Source of the DNA: G963691885 sp963691885
GTDB lineage: Bacteria; Pseudomonadota; Alphaproteobacteria; UBA8366; Aestuariispiraceae
Length of the DNA stretch: 64,000 nt
Reading direction: 5' to 3'
Assembly (NCBI GenBank): GCA_963691885.1
Contig: OY829843.1
Coordinates: 2,914,001-2,978,000 of the forward strand
Numbering within the stretch: the first letter of the stretch is position 1; each line of letters opens with the position of its first letter. Shown here piece by piece: positions 53,959 through 63,960 of this stretch. The notes under the pieces are model-generated. The model had not been told where the DNA came from, made no database searches, and saw only the letters and a program-made list of their open reading frames with translations. The translations under genes and the position numbers were made by a program.

Positions 53959-54471
53959 ATGCGGATTTTGGGTCTCGATCCCGGACTGCGACACACCGGT
54001 TGGGGTGTTATTGATGCTGAAGGCAGTCGTCTTTCTTTCATTGCTTGCGGCATTGTGCATCCAAGAACCGAAGGCAGCATGGCCGGTCGGCTGAAGGATC
54101 TGCACGACAGCTTAACCGAGGTCGTTGACATGTATCGCCCGGAAGAGGCCGCGGTTGAGGAGACGTTTCTCAACAAGAACCCGGGGTCTACCCTGAAACT
54201 TGGTCATGCGCGCGGTGTTGTGCTGCTGGTACCGGCCCTCTTTGGCCTGGAGGTTGCGGAATATTCCGCGAAGAGCGTGAAGCAATCGGTGGTTGGAACA
54301 GGGGCCGCATCAAAGGACCAGATTGAAATGATGGTCCGGACCCTTTTGCCGGGGTGCAACCCATCCGGGTCCGATGCATCTGATGCTCTGGCTGTTGCCA
54401 TCTGCCATGGTCACAGGGCAGGCACCAAACGCATTTGGGAAGCACCTGCTATCGCGGGGGCGCGTCGATGA
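53959..54471 (+). CDS. ruvC: Holliday junction resolvase RuvC
   Basis: This 170-residue RNase-H-fold nuclease cuts four-way junctions. Its acidic catalytic residues are seen in ILGLDPGLRHTGWG (Asp7), AVEETFLNKNPGSTLKLGHARGV (Glu) and SDASDALAVAICH (Asp pair). It overlaps ruvA (ATGA at 54468). Confidence 0.97.
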   Translation: MRILGLDPGLRHTGWGVIDAEGSRLSFIACGIVHPRTEGSMAGRLKDLHDSLTEVVDMYRPEEAAVEETFLNKNPGSTLKLGHARGVVLLVPALFGLEVAEYSAKSVKQSVVGTGAASKDQIEMMVRTLLPGCNPSGSDASDALAVAICHGHRAGTKRIWEAPAIAGARR

Positions 54472-55100
54472 TCGCGCGGTTAAAGGGTCTTGTGGATGCG
54501 CTGGGGGATGACTGGGTGATACTGGATGTCGGCGGTGTCGGGTATCTGGCATTTTGTTCAGCCCGCACATTGGCGAAACTACCGGGGCAGGGGCTTGCGG
54601 TCCAGTTGGAGATCGAAACCCATGTTCGCGAAGATCATATCCACCTTTATGGCTTTGCCGACCTCGCCGAACGGGACTGGTTCCGTCTGTTGACCTCTGT
54701 CCAGGGGGTCGGGGCCAAGGTGGGGTTGGCCATTCTTTCCGTTTTGCCGCCGGACCAGCTGGTTCAAGCGATCGCATCTGGCGACAAGGTGGCGATCGCC
54801 CGGGCAAATGGGGTTGGCCCCAAGCTTGCCGGTCGGATCGCGAGCGAGTTGAAAGACAAGGTCGGCAGTCTGTCGCTGGGTGCTGCTGCGCTGGCAGAGA
54901 AAGGCGTTGTTGCAAATGACGCGGTGAAATCTGCGAATGATGCTGCGCCACCTGCCGCAGAGGATGCAATTTCGGCCCTGGTAAATCTTGGATATGGGCG
55001 CAGTGAGGCGTTTACCGCCGTGGCCAGTGTGTTGAAGGAGCAGGCCGACGCACCCTTGTCAGATCTTGTCCGGCTTGGCCTGAAGGAGCTGACCCAATGA
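54468..55100 (+). CDS. ruvA: Holliday junction DNA helicase subunit RuvA
   Basis: This 210-residue protein binds the junction as a tetramer and recruits RuvB. It shows the N-terminal OB domain ([27 protein letters not shown]), the helix-hairpin-helix pair ([16 protein letters not shown] and [20 protein letters not shown]) and the flexible linker followed by the RuvB-binding domain III. The ATG at 54468 overlaps the ruvC stop and its stop overlaps the ruvB ATG. Confidence 0.97.
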   Translation: MIARLKGLVDALGDDWVILDVGGVGYLAFCSARTLAKLPGQGLAVQLEIETHVREDHIHLYGFADLAERDWFRLLTSVQGVGAKVGLAILSVLPPDQLVQAIASGDKVAIARANGVGPKLAGRIASELKDKVGSLSLGAAALAEKGVVANDAVKSANDAAPPAAEDAISALVNLGYGRSEAFTAVASVLKEQADAPLSDLVRLGLKELTQ

Positions 55101-56176
55101 CCGGGTTTGATGGGATGGGTGACGCCGAACGTCTGGTCGACACAGAACGTCGACCCGAAGATCAGGCGGATGCGCATTTCCGGCCCCAAACCCTGGATGA
55201 CTTCACGGGTCAAAAGGCTGTTCGGGAAAACCTGGCTGTATTCATTCAGGCGGCGAGAGAGCGTGGTGAGGCGATGGACCACACCCTCTTTTACGGCCCA
55301 CCCGGATTGGGCAAAACAACCCTTGCGAACATCATGTCCAAGGAGTTGGGGGTCAATTTTCGCTCAACATCCGGCCCGGTGATCGCGAAGGCGGGTGATC
55401 TTGCCGCTCTGCTAACCAATCTTGAACCCCGCGATGTGCTGTTCATTGACGAGATCCATCGGATGAGCCCCGCGGTTGAGGAATTTCTGTACCCCGCCAT
55501 GGAAGATTACCAAATGGACCTGATCATCGGGGAAGGGCCCGCCGCCCGTTCGGTCCGGATCGATCTGGCACCTTTTACCCTTGTTGCCGCGACGACCCGC
55601 GCCGGTTTGATTACGCGGCCGCTTCGGGAACGGTTCGGTATTCCACTGCATCTCAGTTTCTATACCGAAGACGAACTGACGCTGATTGTTGAGCGCGGCG
55701 GACGCGTTCTGAATATGAACCTGTTGCCCGACGGGGCGAGAGAGGTCGCACGACGGTCACGGGGGACACCCCGCGTGGCTGGCCGTCTTCTTCGAAGAGT
55801 TCGCGATTTTGCCTCGGTAGAGGGCGCAGCAGAGGTGGATGCGGAAGCAGCCGATCGTGCGTTGCGCCGTCTCGATGTGGATGATCGCGGGCTTGATGCC
55901 ATGGACCGTCGATATATGGCCTGCATGGCTGAGAATTATGGCGGCGGTCCGGTTGGTGTCGAAACCCTGGCAGCCGCGCTTGCGAATGAGCGCGATGTTC
56001 TGGAAGAGGTGGTTGAGCCATTCCTCATTCAACAGGGGCTGGTTCAGCGCACACCGCGCGGACGTATGCTGACCCGGCAGGGCTGGCAGTATATCGGATT
56101 GGAAGCGCCTGGACATGTTGAGGCGCAACTGACCTTGCTGGATGCCGAGCCACGCAATCAGGGCGGGGCTTCCTGA
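55097..56176 (+). CDS. ruvB: Holliday junction branch-migration ATPase RuvB
   Basis: This 359-residue AAA+ motor has Walker [14 protein letters not shown], Walker [12 protein letters not shown], sensor [16 protein letters not shown] and a C-terminal winged helix ([16 protein letters not shown]). It overlaps ruvA by four bases and ybgC by one, so the ruv and tol units are physically continuous. Confidence 0.98.
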   Translation: MTGFDGMGDAERLVDTERRPEDQADAHFRPQTLDDFTGQKAVRENLAVFIQAARERGEAMDHTLFYGPPGLGKTTLANIMSKELGVNFRSTSGPVIAKAGDLAALLTNLEPRDVLFIDEIHRMSPAVEEFLYPAMEDYQMDLIIGEGPAARSVRIDLAPFTLVAATTRAGLITRPLRERFGIPLHLSFYTEDELTLIVERGGRVLNMNLLPDGAREVARRSRGTPRVAGRLLRRVRDFASVEGAAEVDAEAADRALRRLDVDDRGLDAMDRRYMACMAENYGGGPVGVETLAAALANERDVLEEVVEPFLIQQGLVQRTPRGRMLTRQGWQYIGLEAPGHVEAQLTLLDAEPRNQGGAS

Positions 56177-56622
56177 TGGGGACGGCAGAGACACAGCGCA
56201 AGGATGTGACCGATATCCGCATCTATTACGAGGATACGGATGCGGCCGGGATTGTTTACTACGCAAACTATTTGAAACTGGCGGAGCGGGGGCGGACAGA
56301 ATTGCTGCGGCGCTGCGGGTTCGATCATCGTGCGATTAAAGAGGCCCATGGCGTGGTCTTCGCCGTGCGTCATTGTGCCGTTGATTATCAGCGACCTGCA
56401 CATCTGGATGACCTGGTTCAGGTGACGACCCGCATTTCCAGGATCGGCGGCGCAAGTGTCGAGATGGAGCAGGGTGTGACGCGGGGGGACGAAGAACTCG
56501 CAAAAGTGCAGGTTCGCCTCGCCTGCATCGATGATGCTGGGGGCGTTCGTCGTCTGCCGAAAGAAATCCGACAGGCAATGGAAGAATGGCAAAAATCGGC
56601 CGAGAGCTTACCAGACCTCTGA
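56176..56622 (+). CDS. ybgC: Tol-Pal-associated acyl-CoA thioesterase YbgC
   Basis: This 148-residue hotdog thioesterase has the active-site motif IRIYYEDTDAAGIVYYANYLKLAERGRTELLR. YbgC acts on acyl-CoA or acyl-ACP and is linked to phospholipid metabolism at the inner membrane. It stands before tolQ as in most proteobacteria; the 62-bp gap to tolQ may hold a ribosome site only. Confidence 0.96.
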   Translation: MGTAETQRKDVTDIRIYYEDTDAAGIVYYANYLKLAERGRTELLRRCGFDHRAIKEAHGVVFAVRHCAVDYQRPAHLDDLVQVTTRISRIGGASVEMEQGVTRGDEELAKVQVRLACIDDAGGVRRLPKEIRQAMEEWQKSAESLPDL

Positions 56623-56684
56623 AAGGTCGGGTTTGAAACGCATGAAGCCTGAACGGCTGGAACGAGAACGGGAACATTTACGGC

Positions 56685-57410
56685 ATGGAAAACGAAATTG
56701 TTGATCTGGTGAATCTCGGCGGGTCCGCCGAAGCAGCGAACATGACAATGTGGGCGCTGTTCGAACGGGCGGATTGGGTGGTCAAAGCGGTCATGATCGT
56801 GCTCGTACTGGCATCGATCTGGTCCTGGGCAATCATTTTCGACAAAATGCGCCGCATTGGAAAGCTGCACCGGATGGCGGCGAAATTTGAAGATGCGTTC
56901 TGGTCCGGTGGCTCACTAGACGATTTGTACGACAAGGTGGGCAATCAGCCGACCCATCCGATGGCGGCTGTCTTTGCCTCCGCCATGCGGGAATGGCGGC
57001 GGTCCGCAACCCAGATCAGCGGCGGCGGGGCGGCCATCAGCCTTGAACAGCGCATCGACAGGGTCATGCAGGTCACGCTCAGTCGCGAGATGGATCGGTT
57101 GGAACGCTATCTTCCTTTCCTGGCAACCGTCGGGTCAGCGGCCCCGTTTATCGGCCTTTTTGGAACGGTCTGGGGCATTATGAACAGTTTTACGGCAATC
57201 GCGGCCACCAAGCAGACCAGTTTGGCCGTTGTGGCACCGGGGATCGCCGAGGCGCTTTTCGCAACAGCGCTCGGTCTGATCGCTGCTATTCCGGCGACTG
57301 TCGCTTACAACAAGATCGCTAACGATCTCGGCCGGTATGGCGGGCGCCTGGACGCGTTTTCAGGCGAGTTTGGCGCGATTATATCCCGTCAGCTCGAAGC
57401 AGGGCGCTGA
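56685..57410 (+). CDS. tolQ: TolQ, proton channel subunit of Tol-Pal
   Basis: This 241-residue inner-membrane protein has three membrane helices (about residues 38-58, 140-162 and 176-198). The channel signature is LPFLATVGSAAPFIGLFGTVWGIMNSF and GIAEALFATALGLIAAIPATVAYN. With TolR it uses the proton gradient to energise TolA during outer-membrane constriction. Confidence 0.97.
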   Translation: MENEIVDLVNLGGSAEAANMTMWALFERADWVVKAVMIVLVLASIWSWAIIFDKMRRIGKLHRMAAKFEDAFWSGGSLDDLYDKVGNQPTHPMAAVFASAMREWRRSATQISGGGAAISLEQRIDRVMQVTLSREMDRLERYLPFLATVGSAAPFIGLFGTVWGIMNSFTAIAATKQTSLAVVAPGIAEALFATALGLIAAIPATVAYNKIANDLGRYGGRLDAFSGEFGAIISRQLEAGR

Positions 57411-57412
57411 TC

Positions 57413-57874
57413 ATGGCCGGTGGTGTGCAAAATGGATACAGCCGGGGCAAGAGGGCCGGTCGGTATCAACCGATTTCTGAGATCAATGTTACCCCATTGG
57501 TCGACGTAATGCTGGTGTTGTTAATTGTTTTTATGGTGACAGCCCCGCTGCTGACAGTTGGTGTGCCAGTGGACCTGCCAAAGACAAAGGCGGCCTCAAT
57601 CAATGACAGCGTCGAGCCAATTGTGTTGACCGTTCGAGGGGACGGATCGGTGTATCTTCAGGAGACCGAGATTGAATTGGCGTCGGTTGATGCGCGGCTG
57701 AACGCAATCCGGGACGCTAGAGGGGTTTCCGCCGACCAGATGAAGATCTTTGTTCGTGGGGACCAGGCCATCAATTATGGTCGGGTGATGGAAGTCATGG
57801 GAACGATCAGTGTGGCCGGCTTTAGGAAAGTCGCCTTGCTGGCGCGGTTGCCTGATTCCGAAGCCAGCAACTAG
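57413..57874 (+). CDS. tolR: TolR, Tol-Pal energiser subunit
   Basis: This 153-residue protein has one membrane helix with the essential Asp (ISEINVTPLVDVMLVLLIVFMVTAPLL) and a periplasmic ExbD/TolR domain (DQAINYGRVMEVMGTISVAGFRKVALL). It starts 2 bp after tolQ. Confidence 0.97.
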   Translation: MAGGVQNGYSRGKRAGRYQPISEINVTPLVDVMLVLLIVFMVTAPLLTVGVPVDLPKTKAASINDSVEPIVLTVRGDGSVYLQETEIELASVDARLNAIRDARGVSADQMKIFVRGDQAINYGRVMEVMGTISVAGFRKVALLARLPDSEASN

Positions 57875-57898
57875 CGCGAGCGAGACGGTCAGGTTTTC

Positions 57899-58975
57899 AT
57901 GCGTGGTTCGCTCTTCTTCTCGGTAATTGCCCATATTGCGATCTTTGTCGCCGCATGGGTTGGTTTGCCCGAGCGGGATATCGAACCCTTTGTTGCCCAG
58001 GTGGTGATGGAGGCTGAAGTTCTAACCGAGGCAGACCTTGCATCCGCGAATACTGAGGAGCCCGAACCAGAACCCGAGCCTGAACCCGAGCCAGAGCCTG
58101 AACCCGAGCCAGAGCCCGAACCCGAGCCGGAGCCGCCACCGCCGCCACCTCCGCCACCTCCGCCGCCTCCGCCACCTCCGCCACCTCCGCCTGAACCCGA
58201 GCCAGAGCCTGAACCAGAGCCTGAGCCTGAGCCGGAGCCTGAACCGGAGCCTGAACCTGAACCGGAGCCTGAACCAGAGCCAGAGCCTGAACCGGAGCCT
58301 GAACCCGAGCCGGAGCCTGAACCCGAGCCTGAACCCGAGCCGGAGCCTGAACCAGAGCCAGAGCCTGAACCGGAGCCTGAACCCGAGCCGGAGCCTGAAC
58401 CAGAACCCGAGCCGGAGCCTGAACCTGAACCGGAGCCTGAACCCGAAGTGGTGCAGGCCGGTCCTCGCGCGCCGCAACGTCCGCAAACCGAACCGAAACG
58501 GCTGGACTTTGCGAGTGTGTTGAACAATTTGCAGGACGACCTGAAAGAGCCACCCCCGCCACCGCCCCCGGAAGAGGAAAAGACCTCGCTGGCTGACGCG
58601 GTGAAGCAAGCGCTGAACACGACGCAGCCAAAGCCTGCCCCGACTGTTTCACGCGCCGCGACCCAATTGTCCTCTGGTGAACTGGACGCAGTGCGTCGTC
58701 AGATTGCGGGATGCTGGAACGTGCCGGCTGGTGCGCGGGAAGCGAGAGATCTGGTGATCGAAGTTCGGATCATTGTCGGCCCGGATCGCCGTGTCATTCG
58801 GGCAGAACTGGTCGATGACAGCCGGATGCTGGAACCATTTTACAGGACTGCTGCGGATAGTGCGATCCGGGCCGTCTTGAATCCGCGATGCTCACCGTTA
58901 AATCTACCACCAGACAAATATGATGTCTGGAATCAGATAATCTTTACCTTTAACCCAAGGGAGATGCTTGGCTGA
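57899..58975 (+). CDS. tolA: TolA with an unusual (Glu-Pro)n / poly-Pro spacer
   Basis: This 358-residue protein links the inner membrane to the Pal side. One N-terminal membrane helix ([19 protein letters not shown]) is followed by about 130 residues of nearly pure Glu-Pro repeats split by a run of about 20 Pro, then a further short PPPPPPPP stretch. The C-terminal TolA domain ends it ([23 protein letters not shown]...[11 protein letters not shown]), with the Cys pair. Classical TolA has a long Ala/Lys helix in this place, so the spacer here is a stiff extended polyproline-type rod. The run would depend on EF-P. It is between tolR and tolB; the tolB ATG overlaps its stop. Confidence 0.95.
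   Translation: MRGSLFFSVIAHIAIFVAAWVGLPERDIEPFVAQVVMEAEVLTEADLASANTEEPEPEPEPEPEPEPEPEPEPEPEPEPPPPPPPPPPPPPPPPPPPPEPEPEPEPEPEPEPEPEPEPEPEPEPEPEPEPEPEPEPEPEPEPEPEPEPEPEPEPEPEPEPEPEPEPEPEPEPEPEPEPEPEPEVVQAGPRAPQRPQTEPKRLDFASVLNNLQDDLKEPPPPPPPEEEKTSLADAVKQALNTTQPKPAPTVSRAATQLSSGELDAVRRQIAGCWNVPAGAREARDLVIEVRIIVGPDRRVIRAELVDDSRMLEPFYRTAADSAIRAVLNPRCSPLNLPPDKYDVWNQIIFTFNPREMLG
58059..58445 (+). repeat. Low-complexity GAGCCTGAACC-type repeat coding Glu-Pro
   Basis: The segment consists of GAG/GAA-CCN codon pairs in near-tandem array, interrupted at about 58132-58190 by a CCN-only run. Synonymous third bases vary, so the array is older than a fresh expansion, but blocks recur and length variation by recombination or slippage is likely. 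Confidence 0.95.
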
Positions 58976-60318
58976 TGAAGACTGCTCAATTCAAGAGGCA
59001 TTTTGAAGGATGGGCTCTTGCGCTTTGCGCCATTGTCGTTGCCTTGACTATTGTCCCGGTCTCGCCCCGTGCAGAGGTCAGGATTGATATCACCCAGGGG
59101 AATGTCGAACCCCTTCCGGTCGCAATCACTGACTTCTTTGGAAACAGCGAGTCGGAACAAGCATTGGGCCGGGATATTTCGGCGGTAATCACGGAAAACC
59201 TGGAACGTTCCGGACTGTTTCGCCCGATTGATAAAAAGGCCTTTATTCAGTCGGCGGCTGACGTTTCGACCCGGCCACGCTTTGCCGATTTTCGGGTCAT
59301 CGGTTCCCAGGCGATGGTGAACGGATCCATTCAGGTGCAGGATGATGGCAGGGTCCGGGTTGAGTTCCGTCTATGGGATGTGTTTTCGGAAAGCCAGATG
59401 GTGGGGCTGGCCTACCAGACAGAGGCGGATAACTGGCGCCGGATCGCTCATATCGTTTCTGATGCGATTTACAAGCGCCTGACGGGTGAGACCGGATATT
59501 TTGACACGCGCATCGTTTTTATTGCGGAAAGCGGTGCCAAGGACAAGCGCGTAAAGCGTCTGGCGATCATGGATCAGGACGGTGCGAACCATCGCTATTT
59601 GACCGATGGCAGGGCGCTTGTCTTAACACCGCGTTTTTCGCCGACCCAGCAGGAAATCACCTATCTCAGCTATTTTAACGGCAGGCCGCGGGTCTATCTG
59701 TTTAATATTCAGTCTGGACGTCAGGAACTGCTTGGCGAGTTCCCGGGAATGACTTTTGCGCCGAGATTCTCCGCCGATGGAAACTCGGTGCTGATGAGCC
59801 ATGCCCGTGAGGGAAACACCGATCTCTATCTGATGGATCTGCGCACCCGGCGACCGGTTCGCCTGACGGATAATCCGGGGATCGATACGGCTGCGACATT
59901 CTCTCCGGACGGGACGCAGATTACATTCGAATCGGACCGCGGCGGTTCCCAACAGATTTATGTAATGAACTCAGACGGCAGTAATCAAAAACGCATCAGC
60001 TTTGGCAAAGGGCGCTATGCAACGCCTGTCTGGTCTCCACGCGGCGACCTTATCGCTTTTACCAAACAACGTCAGGGACGGTTTCACATAGGTGTGATGA
60101 GACCGGATGGATCTGGCGAGCGATTGCTGACAGAGAGCTATCTTGATGAAGGGCCGACATGGTCCCCGAATGGACGCGTAATAATGTTTTTCCGTGAGGA
60201 ACGCGGCGAAACAGGCAGTGTCGGGCTCTATAGTATTGATCTGACAGGGTACAATCTGCGCAAGGTGGTAACGCCGGGTGATGCGTCAGACCCTGCCTGG
60301 TCCCCCCTGAATCCTTGA
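58975..60318 (+). CDS. tolB: TolB, periplasmic beta-propeller of Tol-Pal
   Basis: This 447-residue protein has a signal peptide ([21 protein letters not shown]), an N-terminal alpha/beta domain ([19 protein letters not shown]) and a six-bladed propeller with the repeats [47 protein letters not shown] and [27 protein letters not shown]. It binds Pal and the TolA C-terminus. Its ATG overlaps the tolA stop. Confidence 0.97.
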   Translation: MKTAQFKRHFEGWALALCAIVVALTIVPVSPRAEVRIDITQGNVEPLPVAITDFFGNSESEQALGRDISAVITENLERSGLFRPIDKKAFIQSAADVSTRPRFADFRVIGSQAMVNGSIQVQDDGRVRVEFRLWDVFSESQMVGLAYQTEADNWRRIAHIVSDAIYKRLTGETGYFDTRIVFIAESGAKDKRVKRLAIMDQDGANHRYLTDGRALVLTPRFSPTQQEITYLSYFNGRPRVYLFNIQSGRQELLGEFPGMTFAPRFSADGNSVLMSHAREGNTDLYLMDLRTRRPVRLTDNPGIDTAATFSPDGTQITFESDRGGSQQIYVMNSDGSNQKRISFGKGRYATPVWSPRGDLIAFTKQRQGRFHIGVMRPDGSGERLLTESYLDEGPTWSPNGRVIMFFREERGETGSVGLYSIDLTGYNLRKVVTPGDASDPAWSPLNP

Positions 60319-60443
60319 TTTGAGGGGAATGAGTGTGACCGTTTGGCGTCAGTTCCGGTAGAAAAGCGACCGTCGACCGGAAGATATGCTGCAATATTGT
60401 GGGAAAACTACTTCAAATTCATGCTTTTGACTTTGGTGCATGG

Positions 60444-60473
60444 TTGAATTTCTTAAAAGTCCGTGCTTTATAT
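60444..60473 (+). promoter_or_regulatory. Promoter upstream of pal
   Basis: TTGAAT at 60444-60449 and TTTATA/TTATAT at 60467-60473 with 17-18 bp spacing form a likely sigma-70 promoter in the 264-bp gap between tolB and pal. It would allow extra transcription of pal, whose codon use looks like that of a highly expressed gene. Confidence 0.5.
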
Positions 60474-60582
60474 GGCGCTGAATGGGCTACTGGCCTCATG
60501 TGTTTGAGATAACACGGCTTAAACTCCAGCGCTGCAGCAAACAGTGATCGGGTCGCCGAATTGATTTAAGGGGGTGCTATAA

Positions 60583-61116
60583 ATGCGCTTTAAAATGCTA
60601 AGTATGATTGCGGCTTTGGTTTTTGTGTCCGCATGCGCGACCGAGCCGGAAGAAACAACGGCTGCAACCGATTCAGGTACGCAGACAACTGCGGCTCCTG
60701 CACCGGCACCGGCCGCCACAACCCGTGAAGTTCCTGGCTTCGCTGCCGGTAGCGTCAAAGATTTCCTGGTCAACGTTGGCGATCGCGTCTTCTTCGGCTT
60801 CGACAGTGCTGACATCCAGAGCAGCCAGGTCGCCACGATCGAAAAGCAGGCAGCATGGCTGCGTCGCTTCCCTGGCGTGACCATCGTTGTTGAAGGCCAT
60901 GCTGATGAGCGCGGCACCCGCGAATACAACTTGGCGCTGGGTGAGCGTCGTGCGAACGCACATAAAGATTACCTGATCAGCTTGGGCGTTTCTGCTGGCC
61001 GCATCGAAACCGTGTCCTTCGGTAAAGAGCGTCCTGCAGTTCTCGGTTCGAACGAATCCGCATGGGCTCAGAACCGTCGCGGCGTTATCGTTCTGAAGAA
61101 CGCACCAGCCAGCTAA
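60583..61116 (+). CDS. pal: Peptidoglycan-associated lipoprotein Pal
   Basis: This 177-residue outer-membrane lipoprotein has a lipobox (VFVSAC, acylated Cys 18), an Ala/Thr/Pro linker and the OmpA domain (VFFGFDSADIQ, VVEGHADERGTREYNLALGERRANAHKDYL, SFGKERPAVLGSNESAWAQNRRGVIVL). It anchors the outer membrane to the cell wall and binds TolB. It has its own putative promoter and a strong terminator. Confidence 0.98.
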   Translation: MRFKMLSMIAALVFVSACATEPEETTAATDSGTQTTAAPAPAPAATTREVPGFAAGSVKDFLVNVGDRVFFGFDSADIQSSQVATIEKQAAWLRRFPGVTIVVEGHADERGTREYNLALGERRANAHKDYLISLGVSAGRIETVSFGKERPAVLGSNESAWAQNRRGVIVLKNAPAS

Positions 61117-61173
61117 GGTTAAAGCTTTCTGATCGCGCGCTGCTGAAAGCGGTCGCACGGAAACGAGATTTAT

Positions 61174-61218
61174 GGGCGGGAAAGCTTGGTTAAGCAGGCT
61201 TTCCCGCCCAAATCTTTT
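61174..61218 (+). terminator. Terminator after pal
   Basis: GGGCGGGAAAGC (61174-61185) pairs perfectly with GCTTTCCCGCCC (61198-61209), followed by AAATCTTTTT. The rest of the 290-bp gap to cpoB has no gene and must hold the cpoB promoter. Confidence 0.85.
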
Positions 61219-61407
61219 TGGGGCGGTTTTGTTTAGACCTTGGACGGTCAAATCGCCTTATTTTCGACGGAAAGTTTGTGTCGAATGCTGGGGCGCTCAA
61301 CGGATCTCGCTGGTAATAGATGGCGAACCAGTTGATAAATGTTGGGGATCGGTTGCCGTCTCTAGGACATGCGATCGAATTGCCGACGGAAGAATGACAG
61401 GTGAACT

Positions 61408-62514
61408 ATGAAACGTGTTCTGGAATCTGGGGCCAGCAGGGCCCGCCTTTTGGTATTCGCAACCGGGATGGCAGTTGCCATGACGATCGGTGGCACTGTA
61501 CAGGCACAGGATGCGTCACTCATACAACAGTTGGAGCGATTGCAGCGGGACATGCGCGATTTGCAACGCACCGTTTACGCGGGGGCCGCCCCGCCCGCTA
61601 ACGCAACCAACCTGACCGAAGATCCGCAAGCTGGTCAGGCAACGGCGAGACTGCGGTTGCAGCTTCAAGAGATTGAAGGCGAGATGCGCCGTCTAACCGG
61701 GCGGGTCGAGGAACTTGGTTTCCAGATGAATGAGGTGAACACCAGGGTCGATAAACTGATCTCGGATGTGGATTACCGATTGGCAGCCCTGGAAGGGCGC
61801 GCTCCTTCGGGCGCACAGCCAGGTGGGGCCCCCACGGCCTCAGCTCAGGGGGTTGCGCCCGGCACTGGGGTTGGTGACACCACGGTGATTACGTCGAATG
61901 GTGCGACGGGGCCGGCGGCGCCGGGCCAGCAGGTTCTGGGTCAATTGACCAGTGCCGAATTGGCCGCCGGGGGACAGCCCGTTTCCGGGACACGTGGTGT
62001 TCAGTCCACGATTGCTGCCCAGCCGGTTTCAAATCAGCCGCCGCCGGCACCGCCCAGCGCTGCGCCAGCCCCGGCAAGTGTTTCCGCAGCACCCAGCCAA
62101 GTTGCATCAATTTCCCTGCCGGAAGGGGATGAAAAGACGCAATATCAATATGCATACGGCCTTCTTCGCCAGGATCTCGGTCAGGCTGAACAGGCGTTCA
62201 CACAATTCCTTGCGGCCAATGAAAGCGGCCCCTATTCGGGCAATGCGATGTATTGGTTGGGCGAAACCCATTACGCCCGCAGCGATTTCCGTCAGGCAGC
62301 CTCGGTCTTTGTGGATGCCTACACAAAATACCCGGAAAGCCCGAAAGCATCTGCCAGCCTTTTGAAACTGGGGATGTCCCTGGGCGCGCTTGGTAAGACA
62401 GAAGCGGCATGTGCCTCTTTCGGGGAACTGCAGACAAAATTTGCGGAATCAGACCCACGCGTTCTGCAACGCGCGGTCTCGGAAGCCGCAAAAATTGGTT
62501 GTCCGCAGTCATAG
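61408..62514 (+). CDS. cpoB: Cell division coordinator CpoB (YbgF)
   Basis: This 368-residue periplasmic protein has a signal peptide (cleavage near VQAQD), an N-terminal coiled coil (IQQLERLQRDMRDLQR... EIEGEMRRLTGRVEELGFQMNEVNTRVDKL) that trimerises, and a long Pro/Ala/Gly linker. The C-terminal TPR domain follows (YAYGLLRQDLGQAEQAFTQFL, AMYWLGETHYARSDFRQAASVFVDAYTKYPESPKA). It links Tol-Pal to peptidoglycan synthesis. The ATG at 61408 follows GGTGAACT. Confidence 0.95.
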   Translation: MKRVLESGASRARLLVFATGMAVAMTIGGTVQAQDASLIQQLERLQRDMRDLQRTVYAGAAPPANATNLTEDPQAGQATARLRLQLQEIEGEMRRLTGRVEELGFQMNEVNTRVDKLISDVDYRLAALEGRAPSGAQPGGAPTASAQGVAPGTGVGDTTVITSNGATGPAAPGQQVLGQLTSAELAAGGQPVSGTRGVQSTIAAQPVSNQPPPAPPSAAPAPASVSAAPSQVASISLPEGDEKTQYQYAYGLLRQDLGQAEQAFTQFLAANESGPYSGNAMYWLGETHYARSDFRQAASVFVDAYTKYPESPKASASLLKLGMSLGALGKTEAACASFGELQTKFAESDPRVLQRAVSEAAKIGCPQS

Positions 62515-62565
62515 TGAACGTCTGAACCGGCTTTGCAGGATACTGATCTGTCGATAGAACAGGTC

Positions 62566-63960
62566 ATGTCCGACGGAACCCCCAAATACAAAGCGAGGGA
62601 GATCGAGCAGATCTTCCCTGATTTGATGCAGAGCTGTCTGGCTGAAGATCAACCTTCAGCCGTTGCAGTCGCATGTTCAGGTGGTCCTGACAGCATGGCT
62701 GTTACCGCCATGCTGAATGACTGGGCGCGTGCGCGGTCCATCGAAATGACAGCTTTAATCGTTGATCACGGGCTGCGCGAGAACTCCTCTGATGAGGCGG
62801 TTCAAGTCAGGCAATGGCTGATTGAGCGCGGCATTAGAGCCGAGATCCTCGATCAACAGCGCGACAAATCCGATGCTGTTGCGCCCACCAGCAATATTCA
62901 GGCGAGGGCAAGGGCACTGCGGTTTGATTTGTTGATTGGCTGGTGTGAGGCGCATGGTGTGGATCATCTGGTTCTGGGCCATCATCTTGACGATCAGGCA
63001 GAAACCTTTCTGCTGCGCCTTGCGCGGGGTAGCGGCGTTGATGGTCTGGGCGCCATGCGACCCCGGCAAGCGAATACTGATCTGTACACAGGTCATTCTC
63101 TGGTGTTACTGCGACCGCTACTGGATCTCTCAAAATCGGACTTGGCTGGTGTCTTGAAGGACAGGAACTGGCCGTCCGTCGGCGACCCAAGCAACATGGA
63201 CCCCAGGTTCAACCGGGTTCGATGGCGGCAAATGGCCCCGGCATTGGCTGAATTGGGTCTGGATGCAGAGAGATTGGCCAAAACGGCCCGTCTGATGGCC
63301 AGGGCATCCGATACGCTGGAACGGCTCACGGACATCGTCTGTGCGGAAAATTTGCGCATAGATGATGCCGGGGGATGGGCAGAGGTTACCCTGTCGGCCT
63401 TTGTTGAGTTGGAAGAGGAGGTTGCCCTGCGACTGTTGAGCCGCGTTTTATGTTTGGTGAGTGGTCAACCCTACAGGCCGAGACTGACAAGCCTGGAATC
63501 AGCCCTGGAAACCCTTCGTAGCGCGGATGCAGTGAACGGACTTACCCTGCATGGGTGCCAAATTCGTTTGAAACGCGACCGGGTTCAGGTTTTTAGGGAA
63601 CTGGCCGCAATTGACCCAGGAAAGCCGGTGACATCACGTTTTGTTTGGGATGGGCGATATCGCCTTCGGGTGAGCGGACAACTGGACGGGCTGACCATTG
63701 ATCGGCTTGGCCAATCGGGTTGGCAGCGCCTCCGTCAAGCTTTTGATGACGGGTCCTTCGCGTGCGAGATGTTTTCTCAGATAGAAAAAATTCCGGCTTT
63801 GGCGCGTGAAGGCGCTCCAGCCCTGTGGTTGGGTGATATTTTGGTCGCCGCGCCAAGTTTTGGATTTTTTCATCCCGAAAGAGATTCTAAGGAGGATGTA
63901 CCCTTACAGATTGAGGAATGTCATTTCCTTGGGGCGTCCGAATTGCACCGTTCTTTTTGA
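62566..63960 (+). CDS. tilS: tRNA(Ile)-lysidine synthase TilS
   Basis: This enzyme of about 464 residues modifies C34 of the tRNA(Ile) anticodon CAU to lysidine. It has the PP-loop ATP site VACSGGPDSMAVTAML, IVDHGLRENSSDEA, LVLGHHLDDQAETFLLRLARGSGVDGLGAM and the DPSNMDPRFNRVRWR segment. The start is ATG 62566, or a TTG at 62533. It is the last gene; ftsH normally follows tilS and would begin just past the window end (63961-64000 is non-coding here). Confidence 0.95.
   Translation: MSDGTPKYKAREIEQIFPDLMQSCLAEDQPSAVAVACSGGPDSMAVTAMLNDWARARSIEMTALIVDHGLRENSSDEAVQVRQWLIERGIRAEILDQQRDKSDAVAPTSNIQARARALRFDLLIGWCEAHGVDHLVLGHHLDDQAETFLLRLARGSGVDGLGAMRPRQANTDLYTGHSLVLLRPLLDLSKSDLAGVLKDRNWPSVGDPSNMDPRFNRVRWRQMAPALAELGLDAERLAKTARLMARASDTLERLTDIVCAENLRIDDAGGWAEVTLSAFVELEEEVALRLLSRVLCLVSGQPYRPRLTSLESALETLRSADAVNGLTLHGCQIRLKRDRVQVFRELAAIDPGKPVTSRFVWDGRYRLRVSGQLDGLTIDRLGQSGWQRLRQAFDDGSFACEMFSQIEKIPALAREGAPALWLGDILVAAPSFGFFHPERDSKEDVPLQIEECHFLGASELHRSF

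Noticed and set aside
58059..58445. CRISPR array or tandem intergenic repeat
   Set aside because: The repeat is purely coding (Glu-Pro codons in tolA), has no unique spacers, and no cas genes are in the window.
57889..58652. Long antisense frames across tolA (Ser-Gly and Ala-Gln-Val-Arg repeats)
   Set aside because: They are the other-frame readings of the GAG-CCN repeat array; they have no ribosome sites and tolA is unambiguous.
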